In this document: positions 35,501 through 50,500 of the stretch, in pieces
Layout: the number at the start of each line of letters is the position of its first letter
Numbering within the stretch: position 1 is the stretch's first letter
Assembly: GCA_947561585.1 (NCBI GenBank)
Contig: CANNZV010000852.1
Span: 62,001-126,000, forward strand
Direction: 5' to 3'
From: Caprella mutica
Taxonomy: Eukaryota > Arthropoda > Malacostraca > Amphipoda > Caprellidae
Length of the DNA stretch: 64,000 bases
Position numbers and translations under genes: made by a program
The notes under the pieces: model-generated
Seen by the model: the letters and a program-made list of their open reading frames with translations, nothing else
Databases searched by the model: none
What the model was told of the DNA's origin: nothing

Positions 35501-38500
35501 GCTCTACCGCACTCACTGCAGCCATAGGCGTCTAACTTACGGGGCAAGTGTACAGGGAGACTGTGACTGTAACCACCAGTGGCAGAGTGATCAATGAGGC
35601 TAGAGAGACTTGCTAAACCCTAGAAAGAGAGGACAGTTCATGCAGAGCTAGGATAGAATCTGATACAGAATGAGAACAGTAAAGAGGTTCAGAAATTGTG
35701 CTAGAGGAAACTACATTATTCAGCTGTTTTGAAGGTAAAGACTTTAAAAACATACATTGATTTTTAACACCCCAAATGAAATAAGACATTTAAAATAGAT
35801 TTCATCTCCTCTTTCAATGGATTTTGCTTACGTTTCGCTACCTGAATAAGAAGAGGAGTTGCTCAAACTACAGGCTAAAGTTATATAAATGTATTTAGTG
35901 AAGATGAGCATGAGGCACGTAGTTCCCATCACTTTAGGAAGTTGGCGTGTTTGGATCTGATGTGATTCTTGAGAGTACTTTTCTGCACTGAACTGTAGGG
36001 GCAGTGGGGACACTTGTGGGGCCTCTCACCACTGTGGGTGAAGTAGTGCTCCCTCATGTGAACCCTCTGCAGAAACTCCCGTCCACAGGCAGGACACTCG
36101 TACTTCTTATTGACATTGGGCACAATGTTTTTGAGTTGCTCGTAAGGGGGAATGGCGTGTTCGACAGGAGGGTGTCCAAAGCCAGTGGTTGGCCAATGCT
36201 CCTGCAACAGTGAACAAAAGCCTTTGAACTCTCAGTGAAGATAGGGAATGACTCTACAGAGTGAATGTAGTGGAAGGGGGAAGTTAGTAATGAGCCTAGA
36301 GTGAGAGGCTACATCTTTCACAATAATGACCTAATGATCACTACTTAGATTTAGAATGGAACTTGACACAGCAAACACTATTTGTTACATAATAAATGTT
36401 ACTATTATTATTAAGGTTTTTTGTCTCAAAAATATTATAAGAAACTAATTAGCTACCTAACGAAAAAAATACAATAAAAAAATGACAAAAACAGAAAAGA
36501 GAGTACAATGAAATCAATTTAAAAAGTTTTTCACATTTTATTCAGAAATGTTTATTTTTCTATTTCGGAACTAAAAATTAGAATTAAATAAGACTTTGAT
36601 GAAGTGGACAAACAGACGAGTGGCTCTACAAACAAAGTCACTCCTAGCTATTTGATGCTTATAGATACAAAGAAGCTGCCAAGTGAAATATATATTTACA
36701 CATGGCACTAGTGCTTTCTCTCGGAAACTTTGACATGGGCGTTATGTTTAGTTCTCAAGTGGTACTGGAGATGAGGAGCTTGCGTGGCTTTGTAGCTACA
36801 GTAGCAGCACTGGTAAGGTCTTTCCCCAGAGTGAACTCTGTAGTGGTTGATGAAGTGGTTGGAAGAACTCATCTCCTTGTAGCAAACGGGGCACTTGTAC
36901 CTCATGCTGTTGGGAACTTTGAATTGGGAGATGTCGCCAAGGTGATCCAACGGAATGTGCGTTTTGATGTGAGATTTTCTGGATTGAACGATCCTGTTTC
37001 TTTGAAAACTTGTTGCACTTTTAGAAGAGCTTTGATTCTTGAATAAGTCAGGCGAAGCGTCAACACTGTCAAACATGAAGGACATAGCCTCGTGGGAAAA
37101 GTCCACCTAAAATAAGAAATGCCACAGTGATTAAATTATTTTTTCGGGTTGCGGAGAGAGAAGGAGAGCAAAGGGGGCAGACTACCTATGATACACATCA
37201 GATTTCATCCTCTAAAATCTTAACTCTGAGGAATATTGAAGATAACATCCCTCTGAATCACATCAAGCAAGTCTAAATGCACCACTCTGATATGTTTGTT
37301 CAGAGAGCCACTTTGTCTAGCTGTGTGGTCACAGTAAGGACACTTGTACGGTCGTTCACCGGAGTGAATGTAGTAGTGGTGCTTGAAGTTGAACTTATTG
37401 TTGAAGCCTATGAAGCAGACTGGGCAGTTGTAGACGTATAGTTCGTTGGAGAGTTGGTTGAGCTTAAGGCTGTTGAAGGGAGGACTGAATGGCTTAGTCG
37501 CACCGTCAGCTAAATGTTCAGGTAGTCTCTGCAGAACACGCAGAGATGTCAAATCTTCCATAGCACCAGAGGCGTCCTGTTGGAGACATAAAATTCATGG
37601 TCTGTACTCTAGAATTGCCTCAATTATTAGTCTAAATGAAAAAAGCATTCAACTGAAGAGATAGAAGGTAGTGTGGCTATATATTTACATAGGGGGAGAC
37701 TAACATGATTTGGATACTGATAGTTATTGTGATATCATATCCCGATGACAGTTGGCAATGTGATATCTAATGTATTTCTTCTGGATAGTTCTGAAAGGAC
37801 AGAAGCGACACTGGTAAGGTTTTTCTCCGCTGTGAACCATGTAGTGGTGTCGGAAATCTCCCTTCTGATGAAATTCTTTAGCACACTGAGGACATCGGTA
37901 GCGCATGCAAGGATTGGAAGTCGCACCAATAGACGCATCTTGGATGATGAGAGCAAAGGGAAGAGCTTTGAGAGGAGTCTCTTCCCAAGGGATTTGCTCT
38001 ATCAGTTCACCTTGCAGTCTCACCTAAAATTGAAACAGATCACTGTGAGCTACTCAGCCTTATCTGAGGTGCTAGTGAGGAGGGGGGGGGGAGATGGCGC
38101 TTCGAACATTCACCTTATATCTCAAAGACCTGCACCGCAATACTCTGAAATAATTTTCTAACGTGTTGTACAATCAGGGTAGACTTACAGTGAAAAAAGT
38201 CAGAGATGAAAGGGATATAACGTCAGAACAAAAGATATTTCGTAGTCTTACAATGGACTCGGAAAGATGCTGTCAAACGAGGGAGTGGCTCCTTAAACAA
38301 AGTCACCTACCTTCAGTCAGTGACATTATTTTTGAGGTAAAATAGCTACTAGACAACACACTAACCAAATTTCAAAGCGTTACAATAATGCAGACAAATA
38401 CTGTGATGAATTTTATTTAGAGCAAGGATACACAAATAACTGCGATCTCATTTTTAACTCAAAGAATGAAAAATAAAGAGACAAAACAGGTTTGTTTGTA

Positions 38501-41500
38501 GAATCACCAAACATAACACAATTAAAAAGTAGTTTAGTTGATTGTAAGTGATGCATATCTAAAATTATGAAACGGCACAAACTTCATAAAACGAATTTGT
38601 TTTATAAATTAAAATAGCTTATAGGAATATATTTTTATTCAACTCATAACTATAAAAGTTATGTTCAAGGCAGGGGGGGGGGAGGGGTACAGTTAGTGTA
38701 AGTACTCAGTTACCGTTTGCAACAAATAAGTAAATGGAAAGAAGTCTTTATTCATAAAATAAGTAGTCACAATCATTGGGATAAACTATCTTTGAAGGAC
38801 AATCACTCAATAGGATTTAAAATTTATTTTCTGAATAAAGTTTCAAAATTGGAGTTTGCAGGAAACACTTGACACAAAAAATGAAGGAAACTTATAGTAG
38901 GTGGTTGAATTGTAAGAGGTAAATAGCTACAAACTTTCTCCATTTTAACTAAATGTTAAATTTGCTGATAGAAGTAAATTTTAAATATTGTTTACAAGAA
39001 GCTTACTTACAAAATTATATTTCAATTTAAGTAAATTTAGAGGTGGACTCGAGCAAAAATAATACTACAAATTTAGTCTACAAGTAACTATACTAAATTA
39101 CACATTAAAAGACTGAAGACAAAATATAGAATGAACGTCACGTACCTAAATCTATGCTGCTGCAATCACTTCACTAAATATAACACTAAAAGAGTTTAAA
39201 TCATATAAAAAATACCTAAAATAGTAATATTGAATCAATAAGTAAAACAGAAAATTCACCAATGAAACAAATTAATGGCTAACATACGAAAGCTTTAATT
39301 TCAGTGAATTTTCATAGATTACCTACATTCTTCCAGTAATGACGGTAGAGTTCGATCATTTGATGGCGTGTTTGTAGAGCAAATGTTTCTTGTAGTTACT
39401 GGGGTCATTTGAGCGGTATTCACAGTGCTGACACTTGTAAGGTTTCTCCCCACTGTGGATCATGTAGTGCACTCGGAACCGCGCCTTGTCGTAGAAACTC
39501 TGCCCACATATGGGACACATGTAAGAGGAAGATGAGAACAGGGGCAGCATGTGGAAGGGCGGCACAGGCCCACTGTACGATGAGCTCTCTGCTCCCTGGT
39601 GAGATAATCCTTTGATAGCTTTGTGGAGCACTAACGAATCTTTTCGAAAGACCTAAAAGAAATAGAGTCGGCTTATTAGGTGAGGGGGAGAATCTTCGGG
39701 TGGAGAGTTGGAGGGAGGCGTGCAATCTTGTCAACTCTTCGTCGTTTCTATGCATTTAGTTACGCACCACTAAAAAGTAACGTATAGGCTATGTACAAGA
39801 ATCTACAGCAATATTACAGAATACTTTCGATAATTAGGGAGATTGGACAGTATCTCCAACTATTAGATTGGCCAAGTGTCTCTGGAGCACGTGTCTTCTG
39901 AGAACACTTCTGTCGTTCGTGCGGAAAGCACACTGGTCACAGACGTGAGGTTTTTCTCCAGTGTGAATCATATAGTGCCTCTCTAAATGAGCTCGTCGAG
40001 AGTAACATTTGAGACACTCTGGACATTGGTAAGGCCTGTAGTTAGGTTTGAACAAAGTTGTCGGAGAGAGCAGAGAAGCTACGGCCAGATTAACTGCACT
40101 ACTGTCTCCATGAACCTGAGAACAGGACACGGGATGCAATGGTCAGAGTCGAGAGTGAGGTAGAACATGGAGAGAATTGTACTGGAGAGGGGCATGCTTA
40201 ATACCAAATCTGACCAACTGTACATAGTCCATTAGTTACAGTTGAAAAAGCGAGGCTTGTTAGCTATTAATCATAATTTGCTTGAGTTAAAGCTTCTTCC
40301 AATCACTGAATTAAAGTTGATACAACAATAGAATATTATTGACTAAAGCTGATGTGTAGATCATAGTCACAATTCATGTGATTTTGATTCACTTTAAAGG
40401 CATTTAACTTTAATACCGATACATTTAAATTAATTTGCGAGATGTCATTTATCAATCAAATATTGTTTGAAAACGAGTATAATTTGAACAGACGAACACC
40501 ACTGGTAAAAAGATTATATTTATCATTCTAAGGAGAATCAGACCATTCCTTCACTTTGTTCTTATGTTATACTAGAGAAAGAGAGTATTTACTGGGGAGA
40601 CCGTTAACAACACCCATCAATTAGGGCGATAACACCAAATTGAAAAACATTTGTACCTTTTATGTGGAAGATCTTTAATAGCTAGTATCTCAGATTGTTC
40701 TTAACCCTCTCAGCTACATTTGTTTTCAAATACTCTAAGTTTATAACTCATTGGGTATTGCTATTATTTAACTAGACAACTCTTCAAAGATGCACAAATT
40801 CGTAACTCAAAAAACTATAAAATCCCAGGAAGCTCACTCCATGATTTCATTTCATAATTAATCTTAATTTCACAGGAGGAAACAAATGAAAAGGACATCA
40901 TTTTACTCTGATGTATTTAAAGTCATTGTTCAAAACTATAAACCTAACATTAAACTTTCAGAAACTCTTTACAAATATATATTGAAATGCTTTACAGTTC
41001 ATTCAAGCAGTGTATTAATATCAAACAAATGTAACATTAAAATAATAAGATACATTTAAAAAGACATTAATTTTCAAAAAAATGATGCATCTAATACAAA
41101 TTAAATACTAGAATGCCTAAAATAATCTACTTGAAGACCATTAAACTGGTGGGGTGTTCATTCATACCAATTATCTACATCTGATTGTAATAGAGCAATT
41201 GATGTCTGTGTTTAGCAGTCACGTGACACTTCAAACTGAAGTTTCTGATGAATTTAGCAGGACAGTAGGCACAGTGGTAAGGTTTCTCACCACTGTGAAT
41301 CATATAGTGCTTCTTGAAGTCCAGTCTGTTCTTCATTGTCACGGGACAGAACGGACAGGCATATACGGACTGCCTTTCTAGGTTCAGGTGTTCGAAAAGC
41401 GGAACGTGTGGTTCACTACCACCATAAACCTACAACAGAAAGTTACATTTAGTAGCTCTGATATATCGACATCGACTGGTAAAATTACCACAAGAGTAAC

Positions 41501-44500
41501 AGATATCAAATACTTTAACACACTGCAACTATATAATTAAATACAAAGGCTTAAATACAGTTAATTATTCACAGATTTAAATAGTTAAGAGGCATGTTCA
41601 CTCACTGGTAGAGGGACATTATGTGGAGAATCAATTCTAGTAGAAAATGAGATTGAACAGAACTCATTACGAAAAAGGCTAATTGACCCTTTTTATGAAC
41701 GATTAACTCAACAAGATGTGGTTTTTATTTTCTCAAGCCTTTGTGGATTAGGAAATAAAAAAACCTCTTATCAAACTAATTGTAACAACAAATAATATAA
41801 TAAAGTGTATATAAATACAGAGTGTTAATGTACATCAGTAATATTAGAAAACATGATAACCTAAAATCAAATGTTTACTATAATAATATATTTCAATAGG
41901 CTTGAGGTAGCAAAATCAAGTACATTCGACAAGTTTCAACGATGTTGTAAACTAACACGTTTTTCATTAAAGAAATTAGTTGATGAGTGCAGACAGACAG
42001 TGCGCATATTTCTCCACACTAAAGCCACTTGATGTGAATCAATCCATTGGTCTGTGTTTGTTCGCAACGTGAATTCTTAGGCAGGAATTCCTTATGAATT
42101 TGGCAGGACAGAGGGAGCACTGGAAGGGTTTCTCCCCACTGTGAATCATGTAGTGATATTTGAAATCAGTCTTATTCCTCATTCGAGCGGGACAGTACGG
42201 ACACACGTAAACAGGACCCTTTTCTAGGTTCAGTTCGTCGAAAAGTGGAATGTAAGAAGAATCGCTAACACCCAAAACCTACAACAGAAAAAATAATTTC
42301 AGAGTTCAGGAGCCGAGTTGATAGAGAAATTGTGATGAGGAGAGTGGGGGGAGAGGGAAGAAACAAAAATAATTCTTTCACTGAACGTATTTAATCGGAA
42401 TAGTTTAACATGTTACAAAGAGTTTTCAAAATACGTAGTTGTGAACAAACTGCAGATGTACAAATTTAAAAACATTCTCTGTCAAAAAAGCAGAAATGGA
42501 AGTATTGATTATTATATATTTAAGGAGTACCTTTTGCTTAAAAATAATGGAAAACTATCATAAACGGTGGCCGGAAATTTCGGTCACGAAATAATAAAGA
42601 AAGAGAAAATACAGCCGCTTCAGAATATTCCCAATTTAGCGACGAAGAGGTTTAGAACTTGATATAATTTATAATTTGCTACAATTACCAAATGACTTGG
42701 TAACAAACAAACAAAAATTTAAATTGGGAAGAGAACCCGTGGCAATTTCAGAGGAATATGTTGTTCATATTCTTGTATATATATTTATATTTCTTAGGTA
42801 TCTCTGTCTAGAAAATATAAATGACCTCTCAATATAAATGACCGTGATGTAGTTTGTTGTATCCGCAGTTTATCAAAACGTTTCAAAATTACTAATGTTA
42901 CGTATCATTCATTTTACAATGATTAATGATGTTATTCGATTTTAATTAATACACTACACATTTCAGTGTTCATAATTTGAACTATTTCTTTTATAGTTCG
43001 TTGATAAAATCATTAAAAATTGAGACTTTTCCTAGAACCATCATAAACATTTCAGATGCCATTTGTCTTAATTGAATATAACTTGATTATAAATGTGTAT
43101 ATATACATTAAAATTGAAGTTTAAATTATTTACAATTTTATTTATTTGATGCATCTTAAACACGGTCCGAAATAATAAGAGAATTATATATCTATGGGGA
43201 AAGTTATGCCAAGAATTTCTTCAGTTGAAGAGTTGAGTCGCGTTTATTTTCTGATTGGCACGTTAGGAGGAGTACATCATCTTGCGCAGCTCTTCCTTGT
43301 GTTTGTGGGACATGTGGCTCTTGAGGCCTGTGTTTCTGATGAACTTAGCAGGACAGTATTCACAGTGGAAAGGTTTCTCTCCACTGTGAATCATGTAGTG
43401 CTTCTTGAAGTCAACTCTCTTCTTCATTGTGATGGGACAGAACGGACAGCAATAAATAGGTCTGCTCTCTAGGTTAAGTTGATCGAAAGGTGGAATGTGA
43501 GCAGTGGCTATGTTCAGATCATCGAAAGAAGGAATGTATGGAGTACCTATGTTCTGTTGATCGAGCGAAGAGATCTGTGGTGGATCGAAAACCTACAACA
43601 GAAAACATGAATTAACATTTAGCAACCTCCTACCGCAGCACTAACATTGGAGAGGAGTGGAAGGAGGGGAGGCATTAAACTGAAAACAATACCTCCTATC
43701 ACATCAACAGTATGCAACAAAAAATGCTTCTAGTTTACCCTCTAGATTTACCAGTCTCAACAGATGAAATAGTTAGGGGTTATGTCTCCTCAAGATGTGA
43801 GTTTGGAGGTGACACAATTGAGATGATTTGTGGTTACAAAGGTGACAGGCGTAGGGCCTCTCACCGCTGTGAGTCCTATAGTGTCTCCTCAGGGCCCCCT
43901 TATCCCTGAAGAGCTTTTGGCACACGGGACAGTGGTAGAAAGAGGAGGGTGGTAGATTAAGCTTATCGAAGGGTATCAAGCCAGAAGACTGCAGAGAAGA
44001 ATCTCCTTGTGGAGGCCAATCTTGCTGAAGAAGACCGAGAGAGAAGTCTTGCATAGCACTTCCTTTGTACTTTGATCTATCTTCACCTCCTTTCTGCAGA
44101 TCCTTATTAAGCTGGTATGAATTCAACTGTAAAACATGGCACCAGTCAGCACTCTAGTATTGAAATACTTTGTTCAAAATAGCAACTAATTCAATGAAAA
44201 ACATTCATAAAACAACAAGGAAGCACATCATGTTACTAGCTTTTTAATGTCTTAGTGGTTACCATCACAATTTCGATAAAAGAATAGAATGTAACTTTGA
44301 AAATTAGAAATTTCATCCAAGATGAAAGAATTTTGAAAAAGAAATTTAAGAGGAAGGAAGGACGAGGAAGTAGATCCAGACTACTCTGTCATACAACCAT
44401 CAAATCATTTGATTATTATAGCTTATTCCATGGATATTCCACTAAGAAATAATTGTCTCCTGTTCCAAACAATACAGAAAGGAAAACAGAAAGCAATGCT

Positions 44501-47500
44501 AATTAAAAGCAGACTATCTGTATTATAATAAGAATAGGAGATGAAAACAGAAAAGGAATTAGCACTCACTTTTTTGCATATAGTTACAAAATATTACTAT
44601 CTATTATTAGAAGCTTCATCTTTGGTGTAGCAATGGAGATACTGACACATAGATAGCAGGTATATATCATAGATATGAGAAATATTCCACCTCGGGCATA
44701 AAGCAAAGCGCACTGTGTGCTGCGTCAATAAGAAAGCTTTTTAAGTGACAGAAACTTGACTTGAATGACTTCATTAATTTATGTTTAACTGTTACTATCA
44801 TAAATGAGTAAAGGATAAATGAGAAAACTTTATAACAATCTATAGAATGTATTCTTTTGAGAGCAGAGCAGTATACAAAACATTGTGACTATAAAACATG
44901 AGAAAGAATGCATAGTACGTCTTTTAAATGAGGAAAAAATGTTACAAATGTTGCCTGGTCAGAAAAGTGTGTCCATAGAATGCTGTCTAGTTATCCAAGT
45001 AGAACCATTGAATTTTATCTAGTTAACCTAGGACCATAAAATGCAGTCTAGTTACAATAGGACCATAAAATGTTATCTAGTTGAGCAAGTATCAACGTAG
45101 ATTACAGTCAGATTAACAAATTATAACAACAGTACGTTAGAAACGGATCACTCAATGATATTGTGGACCTTTGTCCTATGTCTCTTCATACTGCTAGGGT
45201 CACTGCATCTGAAAGTACAATTTTGACACTCGAATGGCTTCTCTCCACTGTGAATCCTGTAGTGACGCAACAAATTGGCCTTGGATTGAAACTTCTTGGC
45301 GCACTCTGGGCAGTCGAAAGGAGACACCCAACTGCTGGAATAACTGGAAGCGTCATCGTAGAAGCCCTGATCGTACACCATGTGTTTGTGGTATCTAATT
45401 GGTACCTAGAAGAAACACCGGCTTTGACAACAGAAGAGATAAGATAAATCATTGTACTGGAGGAAAGGGACTACTAGTGGGATATTAGAGTCATTGTAAC
45501 TAACATAATGGCCTATTATCCAGTAATTATTATTTATAACAACAATAACTGTGCTTTCCATTTCTTTCAAGGGAATATTAAATTTTTTGAAGAATTGTTA
45601 TCAAGAGCTACGGCATGTAATCCATGCTAAATATATACTATATAAGGTCATTAAAAATCATTATATTATTATCAATACTTTGGAATATTGTTCAAAATCC
45701 TACTTTAATAATATATAAAATTGTCATTTCCTTGGGATTGGGGCTGATAACGAATACAATTGTCGAGGGATTAATTGATTGCATTGAATAATTAATTTAG
45801 TAGGTTTTCAACGTCTTCTTCGGAACCAAAGGCCATATCGCTGACGTCGAAAGAAAATTAAATACAAGGGAATGGAAGAAGCAGTCAGAAAGGAACAGTC
45901 ACTTACTTTCTACAGGGATAATTAATTTATGGTACACGGTAAATTGCTCAACGGCAAGTTAATTTGTTTGGGTCAAACTTGCTTGGTTAGAAGTGACAAA
46001 AGGTATAATTTATTTGTTTGGATAAAAACTGGCATACTAACACCATGGGTATAGGTAATTAATTCACTTCCCAAATTGATTATTCTTTCTATTGTTAGTT
46101 CGAACAATTTCCCTAGAACCCTCTAATAAGGGGGGGGGGGGGGCTTAACGTCTGTTTCGGAATGTCACCTTCCACATTTTGATGGTAGTTCATGAATGCA
46201 GAGAAGCTACTCCATGAGTACAGTCACTTTCAAAAGAAAGTTCTAAAAAGAGAAACATCTAATAGTTGTTGTTTTATTATAATTCCAACTTGGATGAGAC
46301 ATCAAAACATTCATTTTTGTGAAAAAAAAACACGAGAAAATTTTAAAAGTGACAGACACAAGCTTTGAATTGCAAAGAGACAGTTTGATTCATCTTATTG
46401 TGTTTAATATAATTTCTGAACAATAATATTAATATCATTACTTATTAGTACTGACCTGAGAGAATTTACTTGCATTTCTAAAATGTATAGAGGTTCTTAT
46501 TTATCATTATTGAACTGAATAAATAAACAAAAAAATTTGATAAATAACATTAAGATAATAGATTTGTTATAATTTGAGGAAAATCACAAGAAGAAGTGCA
46601 TTAAAACAATATATTCCATATTATACATCCAAATTTTAAACACATAATATATACAATTGAATTTACTGTTTGTCACATGTCCACAAAAAATTCTATTAAT
46701 ATCAACATGTGATATATTAGAAAAATATTGCTAAAACTTAGTTAATTTTTAATCTATACTATAATCTATTAAGAAACACTTAGAGAGATCTTGTATATAA
46801 AGGACATTTTTCAACTAAATAACATATACAAGCAAGTTAAACAGCTATAGATAATGTTAATGCTATCTACTGTGAAAACTGAATTAATTTCTAACCTCAT
46901 TTAAAACAAGGAAGAGTACAGCCATTAAATAATAGCAACTAACTACTGAAATGATAGACCCGACTGGTGAAAATGATTACGCATTTCGTGAGTCTTCAAG
47001 CCACTCTTCCTCAGGAATTTAGCGGGACAGAGGGAACATTCAAAGGGTTTCTCCCCACTGTGGATCATGTAGTGCTTTTTGAAATCCTTCCTGTACTTAG
47101 TGCTCAGAGGACAGAAGGGACAGTGATACATGGACTGTCTCTCTAGGTTGAGTTGTTCAAAGGGCACAGCATAGGGGAGGTCAGCACGCACCACAGGAGA
47201 GAACGTCTAAAACAGAAAAAGTCACACTCAGGTCTTCACTTGGAATGTTCTTGAGAAGAGAGGCAGGGAGGAGGCTCTACTCATTTACATAGCTAATTAT
47301 TGAAAGAAGGGACTACAAACTGAGAGTCGTAACATTGGTGTTTGCTCGCCACGTGCACGCGCAGGTGACACAACTGGGTGGACTTGTAGCTGCAGTACTG
47401 ACACGAATAGGGTCTCTCGCCACTGTGAACTCTGTAGTGTCTGCGCAGTTTCCCTCTGTTGGCGAATTGTTTGCCACAGACAGGACAGTCATACACAGAC

Positions 47501-50500
47501 ATTGAGGGCAGTTCAAGCTCATCGAACGGCACCGTGAACGAATAAACAGACTTATCTGTGGCCACAGACGGTGCAGCCTGCAGTGGAAATTGGCATTAGA
47601 TGTAGAAGAGACAGGGATTAGAAAACAACAAGAATTTTAAACCAAAGGTGGGTAGGTATGAAGAGTACGATTTATGTGTCTGGTGTGGATATCACGTTCG
47701 GATTATCATCCTGAGTGCCAAGTTCGAATAAGTGAGCATTAAATATGTAGTCAGCATCACACTCTTAATTTAGTGAAGAAAAATCACCAAATGAATGGAG
47801 CCAGGAGGGAAGGGGTTCGTTTTACAGTACCATAAATATCAAAAACATCAAAGGAATCATGAAGGATGTTTAGTGGACAAGTGTATGCGCAGATTGGTCA
47901 TTTGAGCAGATTTGAAGCTGCAGAACTGACAGGCGAATGGTTTCTCACCACTGTGAATCCTGTAATGTCTCCTTAGCTTTCCTCTGTTGATGAACTGTTT
48001 TCCACAGACAGGGCAGTCATACACGGACATTGTGGGCAGGTTAAGTTCATCAAATGTTGGCAATCGAAGTGATTGAACGGATTCTATTACAGGCATGAAC
48101 TGTATCTCCAGCTGCAGAAATTCAGAGTATTCACATTAGCTGAAGAAAGTTCAGTGAATCAATAAAGGTAATTCCAAAGGAGGTAAACCAAAGGTTAGAG
48201 CAGTGAAGAAGGTGAGTAATTTACTGTGAGTAGCTACCACCACTAGTTATAGAATATGCTATGGTAACAATTTCAACATTACATTCCAAATTCCAGTGCA
48301 AAGTGATGGGGAACTCAGACTGAATGAAAGGCAACGAAAAATAATTCAAACGAAAATATCAAATGAAACGAAATAAAATTTCACAAGAAATGTGAGGAGA
48401 GGAGGAAGGAAAATAAGGTTCAATTCTAATGGAGACTCTGAAACATCGGCTAGACTTTATAGGATTGACTTTGTCGGGCGTGTTTGTTGAAAATGTGAGT
48501 GCGTAGGTTACAGAGCTGAGTTGACTTGTAGGAGCAGTACTGACATGCGAAAGGCTTCTCTCCGCTGTGAATGCGGTAATGCCTCTTCAGCTTGCCTCTG
48601 TTCTGAAATTGCCTTCCACAAATCGGACAATTGTAGTTAGACATTGACGGAATGTCTAGTTGATCAAAGGGTCTCACCTCATTGGCTGGATAACAATCCA
48701 ATTCACTTTGGCCAATGCATGAGTTTGCCTAGAGTGAAAAAGGAGAAAGTTAACCAGGAGGTCGTGAGCAGATGAAGAGCAAGGAGGGGAGAACGAAACA
48801 GTCCACAATTCAACATCAACTAATTATTAAATAGTCACCCAGATAAATAAAAGCTAACGAACAGTTCTCTTTAAATTACTCTCATGAAGAATTTCACAGT
48901 AAATTAAAAAATAAATAACAGAAGATTAAGAAAAGTTCATCATAATTAAGATTCCCAAGACACATTGCTTCGTACTTCCGAAATTTCAGGCCTATTTTCA
49001 AATTTGTCTTCGCCTACAAAGCTACGAGAACTGGATGAGTCAACCTGATGATTTACACTGCTATTTACTGCAATGACATCACTATGCACGGCACCAAAGC
49101 TATGAATTGTGTTGGAGCCAGGTGCTGTAGCTTTGCCGTGCACTCTGATCATGTGCGTTTTCAGATTACTGGTCTGGTTCGCTCTATGAGAACAGTAGGG
49201 ACATGCATATGGCTTTTCACCAGTGTGTTTGTTGTAATGCTTCCTCAAGTTATACTTATTATGAGACTGGAATTCGCAAAGAGGACAATGGTATCCACCT
49301 AAATATCTAATCAGATTCAACTCATCGAAAGGAGTTACATTTTGCAATTCGGGAGACTTTTCTTGGTTTGTGATGTGCATTTTGTTCATCACCATCTTGG
49401 GGAATGGATATCGTACCTAGAAGAGAACAGATACTGATGAAGCCTCCGAGAGAGTAAGTAGCCGGAGGAAGATGGGGTTTGGCAGAAGACATCAAAATAT
49501 ACTTTATCAACTAAATCATGAGCGAGAATGTTGTGAAATATAATGAACAGCTTCTAAGTATGTTTTAGTAGAAGGTGACTCTTGAATGTTCCTAACTGCC
49601 TGCCTCTGTAATCACAATGAGGACACTTGTAAGGTTTCTCTCCACTGTGAATCATGTAGTGATACTTGAAGCGAACTTTGTTTCCGAAGGTCATGTTGCA
49701 CACAGGACAGGTGTAAACTGAACTGGGGAATAGGTTCAGCTGCTCAAAGGGAACTACATTCGATCGGTTTCCTTCTGGAGAATTTACAAAATTCAGCAAA
49801 CTTCCAAAACCATGTAGCTGGTGAGGTATCCTTGATTTCTGTTGGAACAGAGTAAAAGTTCATTGGAAAAGAGTGAATGACTGGAGCAAAGCTACTTCTC
49901 GTGTGTGGAGCAAGGCACTTGTGATGTGTCACAACACCAAAGAAATGGGAACAGAAAGAATAGGTACTGAAGGATGAGAAACTACAGAAACTAAGAAATG
50001 GATTCAACAAGAAGTCAATCGAAGAAGAATCATTCAATACCAGTGAGATGATCAGACAGAAGAGTGCTTGTTCATTAGATGCAGTTTGAGAGCATCTTTT
50101 CTCCTGCATCTATAGCTACAAAAGTTGCATGGGTAGGGTCTTTCTCCAGAGTGAACATGGTAATGTCTACGCAAATTATATTTGTCTGAAGAGAATTGAC
50201 GACAGATTGGACATACGTAGCCATTGCCAGTTTTCAGAATTTGGAGATTTAAGCTTTCGAAGGGTGGGTACAAGTCTCTTTCACCGTGAACATTCTTCTC
50301 TCTCCGGTGAAAATTAACTAAGGCTTCTTCATTGAATCCCAGGTCCATCTGAAGATGATTTGAATGAAGGCATCATTAGAATTCTGAGTGAGAACTTATC
50401 CCTACTAGAATACATTCATTGTAGATTACTTTAGGTGAAGCGAATTTTTTGTCATACAAACAGGTTAATGAAAGACAAGATGAGGAAAAATATCCTATTG

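Noticed and set aside
31270..38161. Plus-strand open frames of 100-150 codons (e.g. 32638-33102, 37745-38161, 31270-31641)
   Set aside because: They lie antisense to zinc-finger exons, have no family resemblance, and are shadows of the minus-strand coding frame.
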